Shown: piece by piece, positions 1-11,300 of the stretch
Layout of the letters: each line of letters opens with the position of its first letter
Position numbering within the stretch: position 1 is the first letter of the stretch
Origin: Strigamia acuminata
Taxonomy: Eukaryota; Arthropoda; Chilopoda; Geophilomorpha; Linotaeniidae
Assembly (NCBI GenBank): GCA_949358305.1
Contig: OX442317.1
Span: 7,010,186 to 7,074,185, forward strand
Reading direction: 5' to 3'
DNA length: 64,000 bases
The notes under the pieces: generated by a model
Databases searched by the model: none
What the model saw: the letters and a program-made list of their open reading frames with translations, nothing else
Told to the model about the DNA's origin: nothing
Position numbers and translations under genes: made by a program

Positions 1-1
1 G

Positions 2-2434
2 TTTAAAATCGATCACCCGGAGACAGAGCTCGAGACTGAAGTTAAAGTGTTAGGGCTGAAATGGAACTGTGAATTGGATGAATTGGCACTCGATCTCGAG
101 GAAGTGAAAACGACTCTCGAACGTGAATTAATCACCAAACGACGAGTGATCCAATTAGTGGCCCAAGTTTTTGATCCGTTGGGTTTTGCATCGCCATTTA
201 CGGTGACAGGAAAGATGTTTTTCCAACAATTGTGGAAACATAAAATGGAATGGGATGATCGACTTCCGAAAGAACTGATACCACAGTGGGAAAACTGGAA
301 GAGTCAATTGCCAGAGTTAGAGCGAGTTCGAGTGCCCAGACATTATGGAATCGATCCAAATGCATCAGAAATTGAACTTCATTTGTTTTGCGACGCCAGT
401 CCGTTAGCATATGGCATCGTGGCGTACACAAGAGTGCGTCAATGTAATTCACTAATCAATACTTTTTTCGTTCTCTCTAAATGCAGAATAGCTCCGATAA
501 AAACGTTGACGCTGCCACGACTCGAGTTGATGGGCGCGTTACTTTTGGCACGAGTCGCAGGTCGAATGAAGCAGTTCACGACTGCGAAGGTCACAGCCTG
601 GACCGACTCCACTATCGTTTTGTGTTGGCTAGGAGAGCGAAAAAAGGCGATTCCGTTCGTCGCACGCCGAGTCGAGGAGATAAAACAGCACGTGCCGTTT
701 GCAAATTGGCGTCATTGCCCTGGCGTCCAGAATCCTGCCGACCTACTCACACGTGGGATAGATGCAAAATCGTTATTGGAGTCCAAGACATGGTGGAACG
801 GCCCCGAGTGGCTCACGATGGATGAACACGAATGGCCAAGTGTTCCGACGACTCAGGCGGACGATTTTGAGATGGAGTTGGAAGAAACTCTAGCAGCAAC
901 AGTCATCGTTCCCCAAACTTGGTTGATAGATGTGCCCACTCGATACGGCAGTTGGAGAAGATTGTTGCGTGTAACCAGCTGGGTGAATCGTTTTCTTAAC
1001 AATTGTAAAAGTGCAGTGCGAGACGGTTCACCATTGACGACAGACGAAATTAACAATTCCGAAAGATACTGGTTGCAAACAATGCAACAACAGAGTTATT
1101 CAAAGGAACTTTTAGCAATTAAAAATCAACAGAGTTTCGAACGAGATTCGATATTACGAAATGTGACGTGTTTCATGGACAGCGAACAAACCATGCGATT
1201 AAACACGCGAATCCAGTGGGCGGGGACAAAAAAGAACTTGAAAAACCCAATCGTTTTACATCCAAATCACCCACTAACAAAACTTATTATTCTGGCAGCT
1301 CACCAGCGAGTATTTCACGGCGGACTTGGCGAGACGTTAGCAGAGTTGAGACAATGTTTTTGGACACCAAAACTCCGAAAAACAGTCAAAAGCGAGTTGA
1401 ATAGATGTTTCGTCTGCAAGCGAGTGCAAGGGCGGTTAGTACAACAAGTGGAAGCTGCGTTGCCACCAGATCGAATTACGCAGGCTGCACCGTTCCAAGT
1501 CGTCGGTATTGATTTTGCCGGACCTCTGTACCAGCAAAGCGGTGAAAAGTGTTACATTGTAGTGATAACATGCGCAGTAATTAGGGCCGTACATCTCGAA
1601 CTAGTCACCAGCATGAATACTGAACGTTTTATTCTGGCCCTAAAGCGATTTTTTGCACGAAGGGGCATACCAACGAAAATTTATTCGGATAATGCGCTAA
1701 CGTTCAAGAGAACCGAAAAGGAACTTTGCGCCTTGTTAAGTTCCATTAGAAAAGAGCAGTTTCAGGGCTTCTTAACAGATAGAAAAATCGAGTGGAGTTT
1801 CATCGTGGAACGAGCTCCGTGGTGGGGTGGGTTCTGGGAGCGTATGGTGAAGTCGACGAAGATGAGTTTAAAGAAAGTTCTCGGTCAAACTACATTGGAC
1901 TTCGAAGAGCTAACCACCATCCTCTCAGAAGTTGAATCCTGTATTAATTCCCGTCCTATTACATATGTCTACACAGAAAACGAAGATGAACAACCGCTGA
2001 GTCCATCTCACTTCTTAACCGGAGGAAGAAGCTGCAATTTACCGGATCCTAACCAGAAGTTGGACGAGAAACTTTCATCAAGCACAGTGACATTGTTGAA
2101 ACGATGGAAACAGCGACAGCAAAAAATAAGTCATTTGTGGTCACGGTGGAATCATGAATATCTCACCGAGTTGAGAGAATACAACAAAACGAAGGCGTCT
2201 CGTGAAGTTCAGAAAGGGGACATTGTTGTGATTGAAGAGTTAAATCAGCCGCGCATGACGTGGAAAATTGGTAGGATTAGAGAAGTTTTCATAGGAAGAG
2301 ATGGGCGAGTACGAGCGTGTGAGATACAGCTTCCCTTTAATAAAGTCCTGAGAAGACCGGTACAACGATTGTGCATCTTGGAGGCTCAGGACGGAATTGA
2401 AGCGAGTGAAGAACTCACTCCGGCCCCAGTGTGA
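2..2434 (+). CDS. BEL/Pao retrotransposon Pol, 3' part (RT end, RNase H, integrase)
   Basis: The frame is open to the left edge of the window, so the 5' part (gag, protease, most of RT) lies outside. Read in order: the end of the Pao-type RT region (LGLKWN), the segment typical of BEL/Pao Pol (VFDPLGFASPF), an RNase H-like domain (LHLFCDAS, LPRLELMGALLLAR, AWTDSTIVLCWL, NPADLLTRG), an integrase zinc-binding region (HQRVFHGG ... CFVCKR), the integrase core with catalytic residues in VVGIDFAG, YSDNALTF and WWGGFWERMVK, and a C-terminal domain (LSPSHFLTGG, then KGDIVVIEE). This order and these motifs are diagnostic of BEL/Pao. I see no internal stop or frameshift in the visible 811 codons. It lies next to a likely 3' LTR. 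It is a transposon gene, not a host gene. Confidence 0.93.
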   Translation, partial: FKIDHPETELETEVKVLGLKWNCELDELALDLEEVKTTLERELITKRRVIQLVAQVFDPLGFASPFTVTGKMFFQQLWKHKMEWDDRLPKELIPQWENWKSQLPELERVRVPRHYGIDPNASEIELHLFCDASPLAYGIVAYTRVRQCNSLINTFFVLSKCRIAPIKTLTLPRLELMGALLLARVAGRMKQFTTAKVTAWTDSTIVLCWLGERKKAIPFVARRVEEIKQHVPFANWRHCPGVQNPADLLTRGIDAKSLLESKTWWNGPEWLTMDEHEWPSVPTTQADDFEMELEETLAATVIVPQTWLIDVPTRYGSWRRLLRVTSWVNRFLNNCKSAVRDGSPLTTDEINNSERYWLQTMQQQSYSKELLAIKNQQSFERDSILRNVTCFMDSEQTMRLNTRIQWAGTKKNLKNPIVLHPNHPLTKLIILAAHQRVFHGGLGETLAELRQCFWTPKLRKTVKSELNRCFVCKRVQGRLVQQVEAALPPDRITQAAPFQVVGIDFAGPLYQQSGEKCYIVVITCAVIRAVHLELVTSMNTERFILALKRFFARRGIPTKIYSDNALTFKRTEKELCALLSSIRKEQFQGFLTDRKIEWSFIVERAPWWGGFWERMVKSTKMSLKKVLGQTTLDFEELTTILSEVESCINSRPITYVYTENEDEQPLSPSHFLTGGRSCNLPDPNQKLDEKLSSSTVTLLKRWKQRQQKISHLWSRWNHEYLTELREYNKTKASREVQKGDIVVIEELNQPRMTWKIGRIREVFIGRDGRVRACEIQLPFNKVLRRPVQRLCILEAQDGIEASEELTPAPV

Positions 2435-2452
2435 AAACTGACGAGTTTTAGA

Positions 2453-2671
2453 TGTTTGGGGTCGCGCGTTCATGTTCGGTGTCGTGCAGTGAAGCCATCA
2501 TCCAGGCGGTGCTTTCTTGTGCGAGATTGTATGACGCGCGTACGGAAGTCCAGTTATTCGTCATAAATTATCATGTTTGACCTTTGTTCCTGTTTTTCCA
2601 AATGTAAACCCCAAATATTGTTACAATAAATCTTGTCTTTATGTTAAAAGCATGGTTTTATTTTGTCTTCA
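2453..2671 (+). repeat. Probable 3' LTR of the BEL/Pao element
   Basis: The stretch starts TGTTTGGGG 18 bp after the Pol stop and could end at CA near 2671. It contains an AATAAA poly(A) signal near 2625 and a T-rich end. The matching 5' LTR is outside the window, so the limits are inferred only from TG..CA termini. No clear polypurine tract precedes it, which weakens the left boundary. Confidence 0.4.
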
Positions 2672-2689
2672 GAAAAATTCCAGTTAAGT

Positions 2690-4519
2690 TAGAATTTCAA
2701 TCAGTTTTTTAGCAAAAATAGCTTCTTTTAAATTGCGAGATTTCACAATTACTCTGTACCGTTCTGTCAAACACTTGAATTGTAAATTTTATGTGGGTAG
2801 GGTGTTTCTTCCTTTTTTCTTCTTGTATGTGGGTATAAGGAAAAATAACAGATATAGTTTACTTTAGTGACACCCGTCACAATTCAGCTTTCTATTTCCT
2901 CTATTATCCTAAATTAAAGATCATGCAAAACAGTGTGCTAAGCAGCACTAAGCTTAGAGATTTCATCTCCTGCTCACGTTTGTTATTCAAATAAAATCAG
3001 TATCAATCCATGTACGACAGCAATTTAATGAGGATAATACAAACGTGTTTGCCCTCCTGTTTTTGTCGAAGATGCTAAAGTGACGATTCAAGTGAAATCC
3101 TATTCCACCAGAGCAAATAAAAACCGGAAATTCCTAAATAAGAGTCATTCATTTGCGACTGGAAAACAGAAACGTCTGCATGATGAATGCAGATGAGAAG
3201 TAAAAAGTATGCAGGTGTTGCATTGAGAGCTGATGTGCTCAACCAGTTTTGAACGTACAATAACAAGTGGATGTCATCGATTCATTCCTGCTGAAAAGTG
3301 GACTTTACTGCATTTAATTATTAATGGATTTGAGCTTGACTGAACGGATGAAAAATTCAAAATTCAATTTTTATTGTCAACAAAAATATTGTTGACTTTG
3401 TAAATGCAGTTTGGATGTATGAATTGCGTTGCATTGCTATAAAAGAATAGTATATTCCATTTTTATCCACGAATAGCTAGGCATGTCGATTCAGGGCTAT
3501 ATATTATTCTGTTCTTTTCTCCGTTGTGTATGGTGTATTATTCATTACTGTGGACATTGAGTAATAGAAAAAAATGGTTTATTCCGTATTTCATACTATT
3601 CTTTCTAGTCGCAATTCTTCACATGAGCGAAATTGTATTATAAAAGCTAACTCGCCTTCTTTCTTCCGTTTCTTTTTGTTTTTCGGGATAAAATAAAAGT
3701 AAAAATAAAAATAAATAAATAAATAATAAATAAATAAACCGGCTTTTTGCAAATTTGTTTCATTCGTTTCCAGTGAAAATGCCATTAATTTTAATTATTT
3801 TTTTCTTTTTACTTCCTTCATAAAACTCTTCAAAAAATTCGTAAAGCCAACTTGAATTTTTTAAACCATTTTTAAAACTCAGTAATTTTTAAAATCATCC
3901 GAGCTGCTTAACTTGGGCACCGGTAACTACGAAGTTTGTCAGATTATGCGAGTCATCTATCATGCAAAATTACATTTCTTATCAGTTATTATAACTTTTT
4001 TTTTTCCTTTTTAAAATTAACCTAATGCTGATATGCTAATTACTACAATTATCTTGTTTCGAATCATGCAGAAATTGGGTAAATTAATATACTTTACAAT
4101 GATAATCCAGCCATTAATTTTCAACACGTTAACATGTTCATTTGTCTGCTTATAGATGATGTCCTAGCTAATGTATATTTATTAGATTCTTTCCTCAACA
4201 TTCTCTAAGGTTTCATTTCCTCCTCAAATTGGATTTGTTCAAATTTAAATATAAATATACTGTAGTACTTGCAGACAAATTTTTGTTGATATTATACAAA
4301 ATAACTTGACTTTCCCTCGAGACGTAGCGACACTCACTATGGCCACAACAACACTCAATACAGCCGCTCTAACACTTGGCACAGGCTAAGAACACTTGCT
4401 ACTGTTAATAGTCTTGAGCAATTATTCAGCCAGCAACACAGAGCACTTCATTCTACATGGGTTTCTTTATTCAGTCTGAGAGTAAAAGGTTATACGTACC
4501 TAGGGGAAACACAGTAATA
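2690..4519. other. AT-rich intergenic spacer, no gene seen
   Basis: No ORF here has domain motifs or splice-supported structure. There are simple A/T stretches, including an (AAAT)n-like run around 3690-3740. Nothing else could be identified. Confidence 0.6.
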
Positions 4520-4703
4520 CAGTCGAAACTCTTTATGACGAATCGCGATATAACGAATTATCTATATAACAAATACATAAAAATGGCCGGTTTGATTGGC
4601 TGGCCATAGAACACCATGTTAAAAAATTTCGATATAACAAATTCTCGTTATAACGAATCGATTTTTCAGGTCCTTTGCAATTTGTTATAAAGAATTTCGA
4701 CTG
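4520..4703. mobile_element. MITE, pogo/Tigger-like termini (copy 1)
   Basis: It begins CAGTCGAAACTCTTTAT after a TA and ends with the inverted form (ATAAAGAATTTCGACTG), giving terminal inverted repeats of about 24 bp. The interior is rich in GATATAACGAAT-type subrepeats. A second copy of the same family lies at 29984-30294 in opposite orientation and carries about 130 bp of extra interior sequence. There is no coding capacity, so this is a non-autonomous element of a TA-targeting DNA transposon family. Confidence 0.75.
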
Positions 4704-4829
4704 GTTTTATTGTTATTTCGGTTTCGACTGGTCAGCGAGCTAGTGCTTGTGTTCGCCTGTCAACTCACGCTCGACACAGGGAGAGATGTGTTGTTGCTTT
4801 GTAACTTCTTATAAAGAGAAGGCGCGGCT

Positions 4830-5125
4830 AACGCATTGTAAATTCTCATCAAGAGATGGCGCTGGTTTCCATTTCCATTTAAAACCCATTGTTTTAAGAA
4901 TAAAGGCACTTTGGAATTTGACAAGCAAGCGTGTGTGTCGCGGACCAGCGGGTCCGCCATCTTGATTTTTTGAGGAAAACTAGACGTAGTTCACAGAGGC
5001 ATCCATCTCAGGCAGCACCCTAAAGGGGGCATTGTTGAATTTTTATATTTTTAAGACTGAAATATCTTCTGCGCCTTTGTTCACCACTTCTTAAATGTAG
5101 CAAATAGCCGAATAAGATGAAAACC
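4830..5125. repeat. Left end of tandem duplication unit 1 (split off by the gypsy insertion)
   Basis: Two blocks in this stretch recur downstream in the same order. The one near 4830-4880 (GCATTGTAAATTCT, GAGATGGCG) recurs near 21,695-21,745. The one near 5010-5125 (GCAGCACCCTAAAGGGGGCA ... AGATGAAAACC) recurs near 22,340-22,457. In the downstream copy AGATGAAAACC runs straight into CGCACGTCCATTTTTC. Here that continuation is found only after the gypsy element, at 17,781. This is therefore the left end of the duplicated unit, interrupted by the retrotransposon. Confidence 0.75.
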
Positions 5126-6115
5126 TGTCACGGCCCGGCATTAACGCGTAATGTAATCCTAACCAATTGTTGTGTTTGTACGCGTTTTCCGTGTGTTCCT
5201 AACCATTGTTTTGTTTAAACTCCTAATAAATCCTTAAACCTAATATTTGAGTTTTCCTACCTTTTCACCTCATTTTGTATTCATTTTCATCCCTTGACTC
5301 AGTCTGGAGTGGCTCAATTCAGCCACATCAGACCGGTCTAAGTTGTGTATTTCCTACTGTTACCCCTCCTGATTTCGTTTAGTTTATCCATCCTAATTTG
5401 AATGTTTGAGTCACACGCGCTTAGTCATCGTGATGATTAATCACGTACGCGTCTGATTGGCTCTGCTCATTGGCTTACCTCGAATTCTGTATTGGATCTG
5501 GCCCAAGTTCACTTCAGAGCTGTTTCAAGCCAGATTCAATCAGAAGGTACAAGACCATGAGCTTGGTAAGAGCCTTAACTGGCCGGAGCATTTGGCATCC
5601 TTTCTCCTGTGTTTGCTCACAGTATTGACTCCATGCCATTGATTTACGCATGTTGAGGATGTTCATTGTCAGATCGCGTGTTTAATTCCGCGTGTCATCT
5701 TCGAATTCCTTTCCTCTCGTTGACCTTTCGTTGTTATGTTTTATATGCCGCTGATACACGCCGAAGGATTAGAAATTGGATTCAAGTTGGCCATGAGTTG
5801 TTATTTTGTCTTTTGTGCGCGGTTAGTGCGCGATTACTCGGTTTGGTCGCTCCGCCATTAGGGGCCCCAACCAAACTTAGTATAGGCCACGCTAGCGTTG
5901 TTAAGTCCGCGCGTGTGCATCATTCTCTTCCATTTTATAATTCCAACAGACCCGGCTTAAATTTGTATAATGATCGAGTAAGAGGACAAGCTTGCCGCCA
6001 CCCTTCAGGCTGCTTGTCGTTGCCCGGGCTCTTATTCGAGACCAGGCTCTCCTAGAATCGTACTGGCGCGTCTTTCAAGCGCGGTTTAAAATATCCAAAC
6101 AACCAGTTCATGATA
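5126..6115 (+). repeat. 5' LTR of the gypsy element
   Basis: It starts TGTCACGGCC and ends TCATGATA, roughly matching inverted termini (TGTCA/TGATA). It contains AATAAA at 5225-5230. It is the same as the 3' LTR at 16791-17780 wherever I compared them. Short ORFs inside the LTR are duplicated with it and are not genes. Confidence 0.93.
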
Positions 6116-6117
6116 CG

Positions 6118-6135
6118 TGGTGCCGAAACCCGGGA
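6118..6135 (+). promoter_or_regulatory. Primer-binding site, tRNA-Phe
   Basis: TGGTGCCGAAACCCGGGA begins 2 nt after the LTR. It is the exact complement of the 3' end of metazoan tRNA-Phe (CCCGGGTTTCGGCA plus CCA), whose acceptor stem is GCCGAAA. It would prime minus-strand DNA synthesis. The match to tRNA-Phe is from recall of the tRNA sequence. Confidence 0.85.
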
Positions 6136-6325
6136 CCTGTTGGAATTTTTCAGTCTAACGCATATAAACTGTTGCTAGTTAAAGAGCATTCAGTGGCGTT
6201 TAATAAGAGACTATTTGCCGAGAGGAAGGTTTCGAAGTTACTAATATTCCTAGTAATTGCGTGTTGTTTAAATACAACGCGTATCATTTGCAGTGAGCTG
6301 CTATTACCCTTATTGTCTCGCGAAC

Positions 6326-8314
6326 ATGGCGAATAAGGAAGAAACTCCCGAGAAAAAGAGAGGGATGTTTGCAGACCTCATTGATCGTTGGGATCCTGTG
6401 CGTTTACGCGAGGAGAGACAGCGACGTGAGGAAGCAGAGCGAATGCGCGGTCTAAGACCGGGCGCTCTTCGTGGAATGCTAGAGGAAATACCAACAGATT
6501 CCACTGACCAGCCTAGCTCTATGGAAAGAGATATAAACCCCACATTGGAGGGGCCGATAAGCGTGCATACTGTGACTCCGGCCAGCGTCATAGCTGAGTT
6601 AGCAGAACCAGCGCGTTTGCAAAACATTGCTTCGGCTCCAACAAGAAATGAATCAGAAGCGCCACTAGAGATGCCTGGTTTGGGGGCTTATCTCCATGAT
6701 ATGGAGGTGGCAATTTCCGCGAGACTGGACCGGGCCATAAATGCACAATTGCATGGTTGGGCCGAGGATACGGTCGAGCGTGTAAGGAAAGTGGTGGAGG
6801 ACTGTGCTGCTCGACAATCGCCGTTGACGGCTGGAATTCCATTAATTCCGCCGCCACAGGAACCTCATATCCTCCTGGGCGTGTCGGGGCGGACGGTTCC
6901 CCAAATTATACCTCGCTCCACTGGAGACGCGTCTATAATCCTAACGCCAAGTGAGATAATATTGGGTGGGGCCCGTGCAGCACCCAGTGTGCAGGGGAGA
7001 ATCCATGTGCAGTCTCGTGAAGTGGATCCAGCCGTTATCCAAATTAATAGCGAAATAATGCGATCAATAATTCGCAGTAAGGCATCGGTAGTGGGTGCAC
7101 CGCCATCCATACCGTTGAGCCAGCTGGAAAGAGAGAGAAATTCTCAAAGTGGGCAGCGGCCAAGGCCTAATGTTCCGCTTCAAACTGGTGCTGTTTCACA
7201 AATACCTGTATTTCAACAGACAGGGCAATTACCGCAACAGCAATGGCGGCAGCAACCACAACAGTTTGCTCGGACTTCCGGTATGAGGATGGGGAAGTTA
7301 CCGGAGTTCGATGTGAGCAAGGGCGCCTATAACGCAGTGGATTTGTTTCTCACTCAACTGCGAGCCCATTTCTTTACTTCGGGAATGGCGGAGTCGGTGT
7401 ATCTTGAGTATTATGTGCCTCAAGCTTTAAAAGGCGAGGCTCTGGACTGGTACATTGATTTGCTTCCGAAGCCTGAGTTTTGGGATGAGTTCGCGCATTT
7501 GTTTAAAGACGCGTTCTCTCTTACCGTCGCTGAAGCTACTGTCAATTTGGCGGAGAAGCGACAGGCGATGGGGGAGCCAACTGCGAAATTCTTGCGCGAG
7601 ATGAACCGCTTCCTACAGAAAACAGGGATAGTAGGGGACAGCCAGAAATGGGATATAGCCCAGAGGCGACTGCAACCTGACGTTGCGGAAGTCATGCGTC
7701 AAATGGGCGTGCTAACCTTGTCGCAAGCCATTGTTAGGGGACAGCAAGCAGATAGCGAGCTGCAACTACGATCTCTCCATAAAAGAGATTTCGACCTGCA
7801 CGGGGTTAAGCGAGGTCAAATGCCGGTTCCCCAGCATGCAGCTCAGACTAAGCAAGAAGCCGCCGTGAAGAAACCGGTTGAGATGGTTAAGAACTCGACT
7901 CGACATTTTTTCACGCGCAATAAGGTTGCGGCCGTGATGGAAGTCTTGGGTGAATTAGAGGAAGGTGGCATGTTTGATGATGACAATCAAAGCGTAATGG
8001 CGCAGACAGTCCGTAGTATTATGGCTGCAAAATCTGCGCCTCCTGTTGAGATTAAGCCACCGGTAGAGACTGGAGAACCTCATGTCTGCAGTCAAAACTA
8101 CTCTTTTGCTCTGGACTCCGGCCCGCCGAAAGACATTAAATTGCCACCCGGAGCGGAGTGGGCTAAAAACAGGCGTGAACGCTGGTATATGCGCGACATT
8201 AAATTGAACGCTCCATTATGCCCGCACTGTTATAAACCCTGGGTCGTTCCGGGAAACGACAGAGGGCCCCCACTGAAGTCCGACGCCAAAGTGGTGGACC
8301 CAAAGAAGAAGTAG
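6326..8314 (+). CDS. gag: Gypsy Gag polyprotein (662 aa)
   Basis: ATG at 6326 (MANKEETPEKKRG) is the first AUG of a frame that is open a little further upstream. The N-terminal third is charged and low in complexity. Residues about 330-500 look like a retrotransposon capsid domain: FLTQLRAHFFTSGM, ALKGEALDWY, FKDAFSLT, FLREMNRFLQKTG. This is the core of the gag family in Ty3/gypsy elements. The C-terminus has only one CPHC pair (LCPHCYKPW) and no CCHC zinc knuckle, so RNA binding may rest on basic stretches or on another protein. The frame stops with TAG at 8312-8314, inside an overlap with the pol frame (open from 8236). A slippery heptamer lies 6 nt before the stop. Confidence 0.88.
   Translation: MANKEETPEKKRGMFADLIDRWDPVRLREERQRREEAERMRGLRPGALRGMLEEIPTDSTDQPSSMERDINPTLEGPISVHTVTPASVIAELAEPARLQNIASAPTRNESEAPLEMPGLGAYLHDMEVAISARLDRAINAQLHGWAEDTVERVRKVVEDCAARQSPLTAGIPLIPPPQEPHILLGVSGRTVPQIIPRSTGDASIILTPSEIILGGARAAPSVQGRIHVQSREVDPAVIQINSEIMRSIIRSKASVVGAPPSIPLSQLERERNSQSGQRPRPNVPLQTGAVSQIPVFQQTGQLPQQQWRQQPQQFARTSGMRMGKLPEFDVSKGAYNAVDLFLTQLRAHFFTSGMAESVYLEYYVPQALKGEALDWYIDLLPKPEFWDEFAHLFKDAFSLTVAEATVNLAEKRQAMGEPTAKFLREMNRFLQKTGIVGDSQKWDIAQRRLQPDVAEVMRQMGVLTLSQAIVRGQQADSELQLRSLHKRDFDLHGVKRGQMPVPQHAAQTKQEAAVKKPVEMVKNSTRHFFTRNKVAAVMEVLGELEEGGMFDDDNQSVMAQTVRSIMAAKSAPPVEIKPPVETGEPHVCSQNYSFALDSGPPKDIKLPPGAEWAKNRRERWYMRDIKLNAPLCPHCYKPWVVPGNDRGPPLKSDAKVVDPKKK
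8299..8305 (+). promoter_or_regulatory. Candidate -1 ribosomal frameshift site CCCAAAG
   Basis: In the gag frame this reads C CCA AAG, which fits the X XXY YYZ rule for -1 slippage. It lies inside the gag/pol overlap and 6 nt upstream of the gag stop. After slippage translation continues K-EEVGLTPKAV into the protease region. A downstream pseudoknot was not worked out. Confidence 0.6.
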
Positions 8315-11300
8315 GTTTAACACCTAAAGCTGTGTCGGAACCACCGGAAGTGAAGCGCGTGTTGCCACCAAGATCTGTGTTGACCGCGCCTAATACTGAC
8401 CCAATACTTCCGAAGTTGACTTCATTCGTGATGATTTCTCCTAAAGAGAAAGATGTGTCCGAGGAGCCAAAAATTGAAATCGGGATTGGAGAGAGAGTAC
8501 GACGTGATTCCCAATACGTGAAGATCGTCTGGAATGACATCCAATTTATTGCGCAGTTTGACTCTGGTGCTCAGACCTGCATCATGGCGCAAGATTTGTA
8601 TGAGAAGCTGCATGAGAAGATGGGGGTGGAAATGGTTGTGCTGCACGAGACCATTCGCGTTGCCAATAATCAATTAGTTGAGGTTTTAGGTAGCGTAGAA
8701 ATAACCGTGCGTGCACCTCAAACTCTGATCTCTTTTGTGTGCTTGGTGATAGAGGACTCATCAGCGGACTTGCTGCTCGGACGAGATTTCTGTCGGGCGG
8801 TTGGGTTATGTACAGACCATGGACTTAATTGCTGGTTCATAAGAGGTTCGGAGGAACGGCGTAGTTTCATGACTATGAGACAGGCGCTGGCCTCCGACCC
8901 AGTACTTTTGTTGCCACTAATCCCCGCCGCCCCTAAGATGGCAGTTCCTGCCCCGATTAGTGATGTAAATTGTGTTTTGTTGAATCATCGCACATTGCCC
9001 GCCGAAACTTTTGAGTTACCGCATGACGATGCGCCATTCAGAGTTAAGGTGGTGGTTTCGCGTAAGACCGCGGAAAATAGGAGTTGGACATTTCTTTGGT
9101 TACCTCCGCGACGCGAAAAGTCGCGCAGAACTAAATTCCGCGATACGACACGTGTCTACCGGAGGCCCATGTGTTTTAGCCAGCTCCGACGTTCTAAACG
9201 GGTGCGCAGGGCTCGGAAGAGATTGTCGCAGTCTGCGGAGTCGTCAGTTCCGTCAGTTCCTCCCGATTCAGTTATTTCGGATGTGGAAGGGAAAGTTGGT
9301 TCCACTGGTGGACAGTTTTCTCCTACGACCAATTTTGTTGAATATCTGCCTTGTCCCGATCCGACAAAGTTGGACTGGATTTATGGGCAGTTATCAAATC
9401 AACTATCACCAAAACGCATCACTCATTTGATTGACGCGTTAAAACCCGTTTCGAACATCTTCAGAGAAGAAGTGGGGTTGTGCAATAACACTCTTTTTGA
9501 GGTTGATCTTAAACCTGACTTTAGGCCAATACACGTGCCTGTTAGGCCGGTAAACCCTGCTAAAAAAGCTATCATTGATCAATACATCGATCAAAAGCTG
9601 GCGCAGGGAATTATTCGTCGCTCGAAGAGTGATTGTGCCGTGGCCCCTGTCGTCGTCCCCAAGAAGGATGGCAGATGGAGGTGCGCCATGGACTTTCGCC
9701 CTATTAACGCGCAGACGATGCCCGACGTGTATCCCCTCCCAGATATTGATAACATCTTTTCATATTTGGGCGGGGCTAAGTGGTTTTCCATAATAGATGG
9801 ACGTGAAGCGTTTCATCAGATCGGCGTTAGGCCGGGAGATGAACGTTTTCTCGCTTTTATCACGCATCGCGGACTCTACGAGTATGTCCGCATGCCTTTT
9901 GGACCAATAAATGGCCCCGCAACACTGCAACGCGCTATGAATCTTACGCTTGCGGAATTTCTTTACAAATGCGTCTTTGTTTACATCGACGACATTATTG
10001 TCTTTAGTAAAACATTTGAAGAACATGTAGAACATCTGAAGCAAGTTTTGACACTTCTTGACGCGGCAGGATTCACGATGAATGCCGGCAAGACAGAGTT
10101 GTGTAAGCGTAGCCTTGAAGTGTTGGGTCATATTGTTGAAGAAGGAAAGATTCGTCCTAACCCGAAAAAGACCAGCGCGATCCAGTTATTTCCCGCGCCA
10201 ACTAATGTCAAAGAGTTGCAGCGCTTTAAGGGCATGATTGGATACTATTCTTCGTTTTTTCCGGGGTACTCGAAGACTTGTGAGGTTTTCAGGCCCTTGA
10301 TGAAGAAGAACGCGCCATGGAATTGGACGGATGGCTGTCAAGCAGCGTTCGAGTATCTGCGGAACCAAGTTGCAACATCAACTTTGCAGCGGAGGTTTCC
10401 TGATTGGTCGAAGCCCTATATTCTGCAGACAGACGCGAGCTACTCAGGCTTGGGTGCTGCGCTGATGCAGTTGGATAATAATGGCATTCGTGTGCCAATT
10501 GCATTTGCTTCGCGCGCTTTAAATAGTGCGGAAAAGAATTATAACGTTACGGAGATCGAGTGTCTAGCTGCTGTTTGGGCGGTTAAGCGTTTCCGCAATT
10601 ACTTGGAACTTATGGATTTTTACCTTGAGAGCGATCACAAGTGTTTAAAATGGCTTTTTGCTCAGCGCGAACCAAAGGGCAGATTGGCTCGATGGATTTT
10701 GTCAATGTCAGACTTTCGGTTTACGTTTCTGCATTGCAGTGGCACTAGCAATCGTGTCGCTGATGCGTTGAGCAGAGCTCCTGTAGATCCGGCCATTGAA
10801 ATTGGCGATGATGATTGTCCGCTCGTAGATGAGGCGACATATTGTGCGTTCTTTGACGATTTCGCGAGTTGGCCGACCATTGAAATGGTGGAGCTCGACG
10901 AGCATTTCGTGCCAAAACCATCTGGCTCAAAGATCGTTAATGCGGCTAAACTTCGTAAGAAATTGCGTATTCTTCAAAAGAGACGTGAATTTGAGGAGTT
11001 GGAACCGCTCGAGTTGTTTGGGGATGCTGATACCCGACCCCCCAAACCCCCCGGCCCCTCAAGGGGGGGTAGTGTGCCGGCCGACATGGAAAATGTCGTG
11101 TTCGATGCACACCAGCTCTCCGGTGTAACTACGCCTCCAGCTGCCTTGCCACCAAAAAGGTGTGTTGGGAGGCCGCGTAAGGTAATTGCGCCGCCGACTG
11201 ACTTACCATTGAAGAGGCATGTTGGAAGGCCAAGGAAGGTCATTGTGGCTCCTACTGATCCTGTACCAAAAAGGAAAAGAGGGAGACCACCAAAACCCAA

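Noticed and set aside
5457-6055. ORFs of 61 and 129 codons inside the gypsy 5' LTR, repeated exactly at 17,122-17,720
   Set aside because: They are repeated only because they lie in the LTRs. They have no domain features and are not linked to gag.
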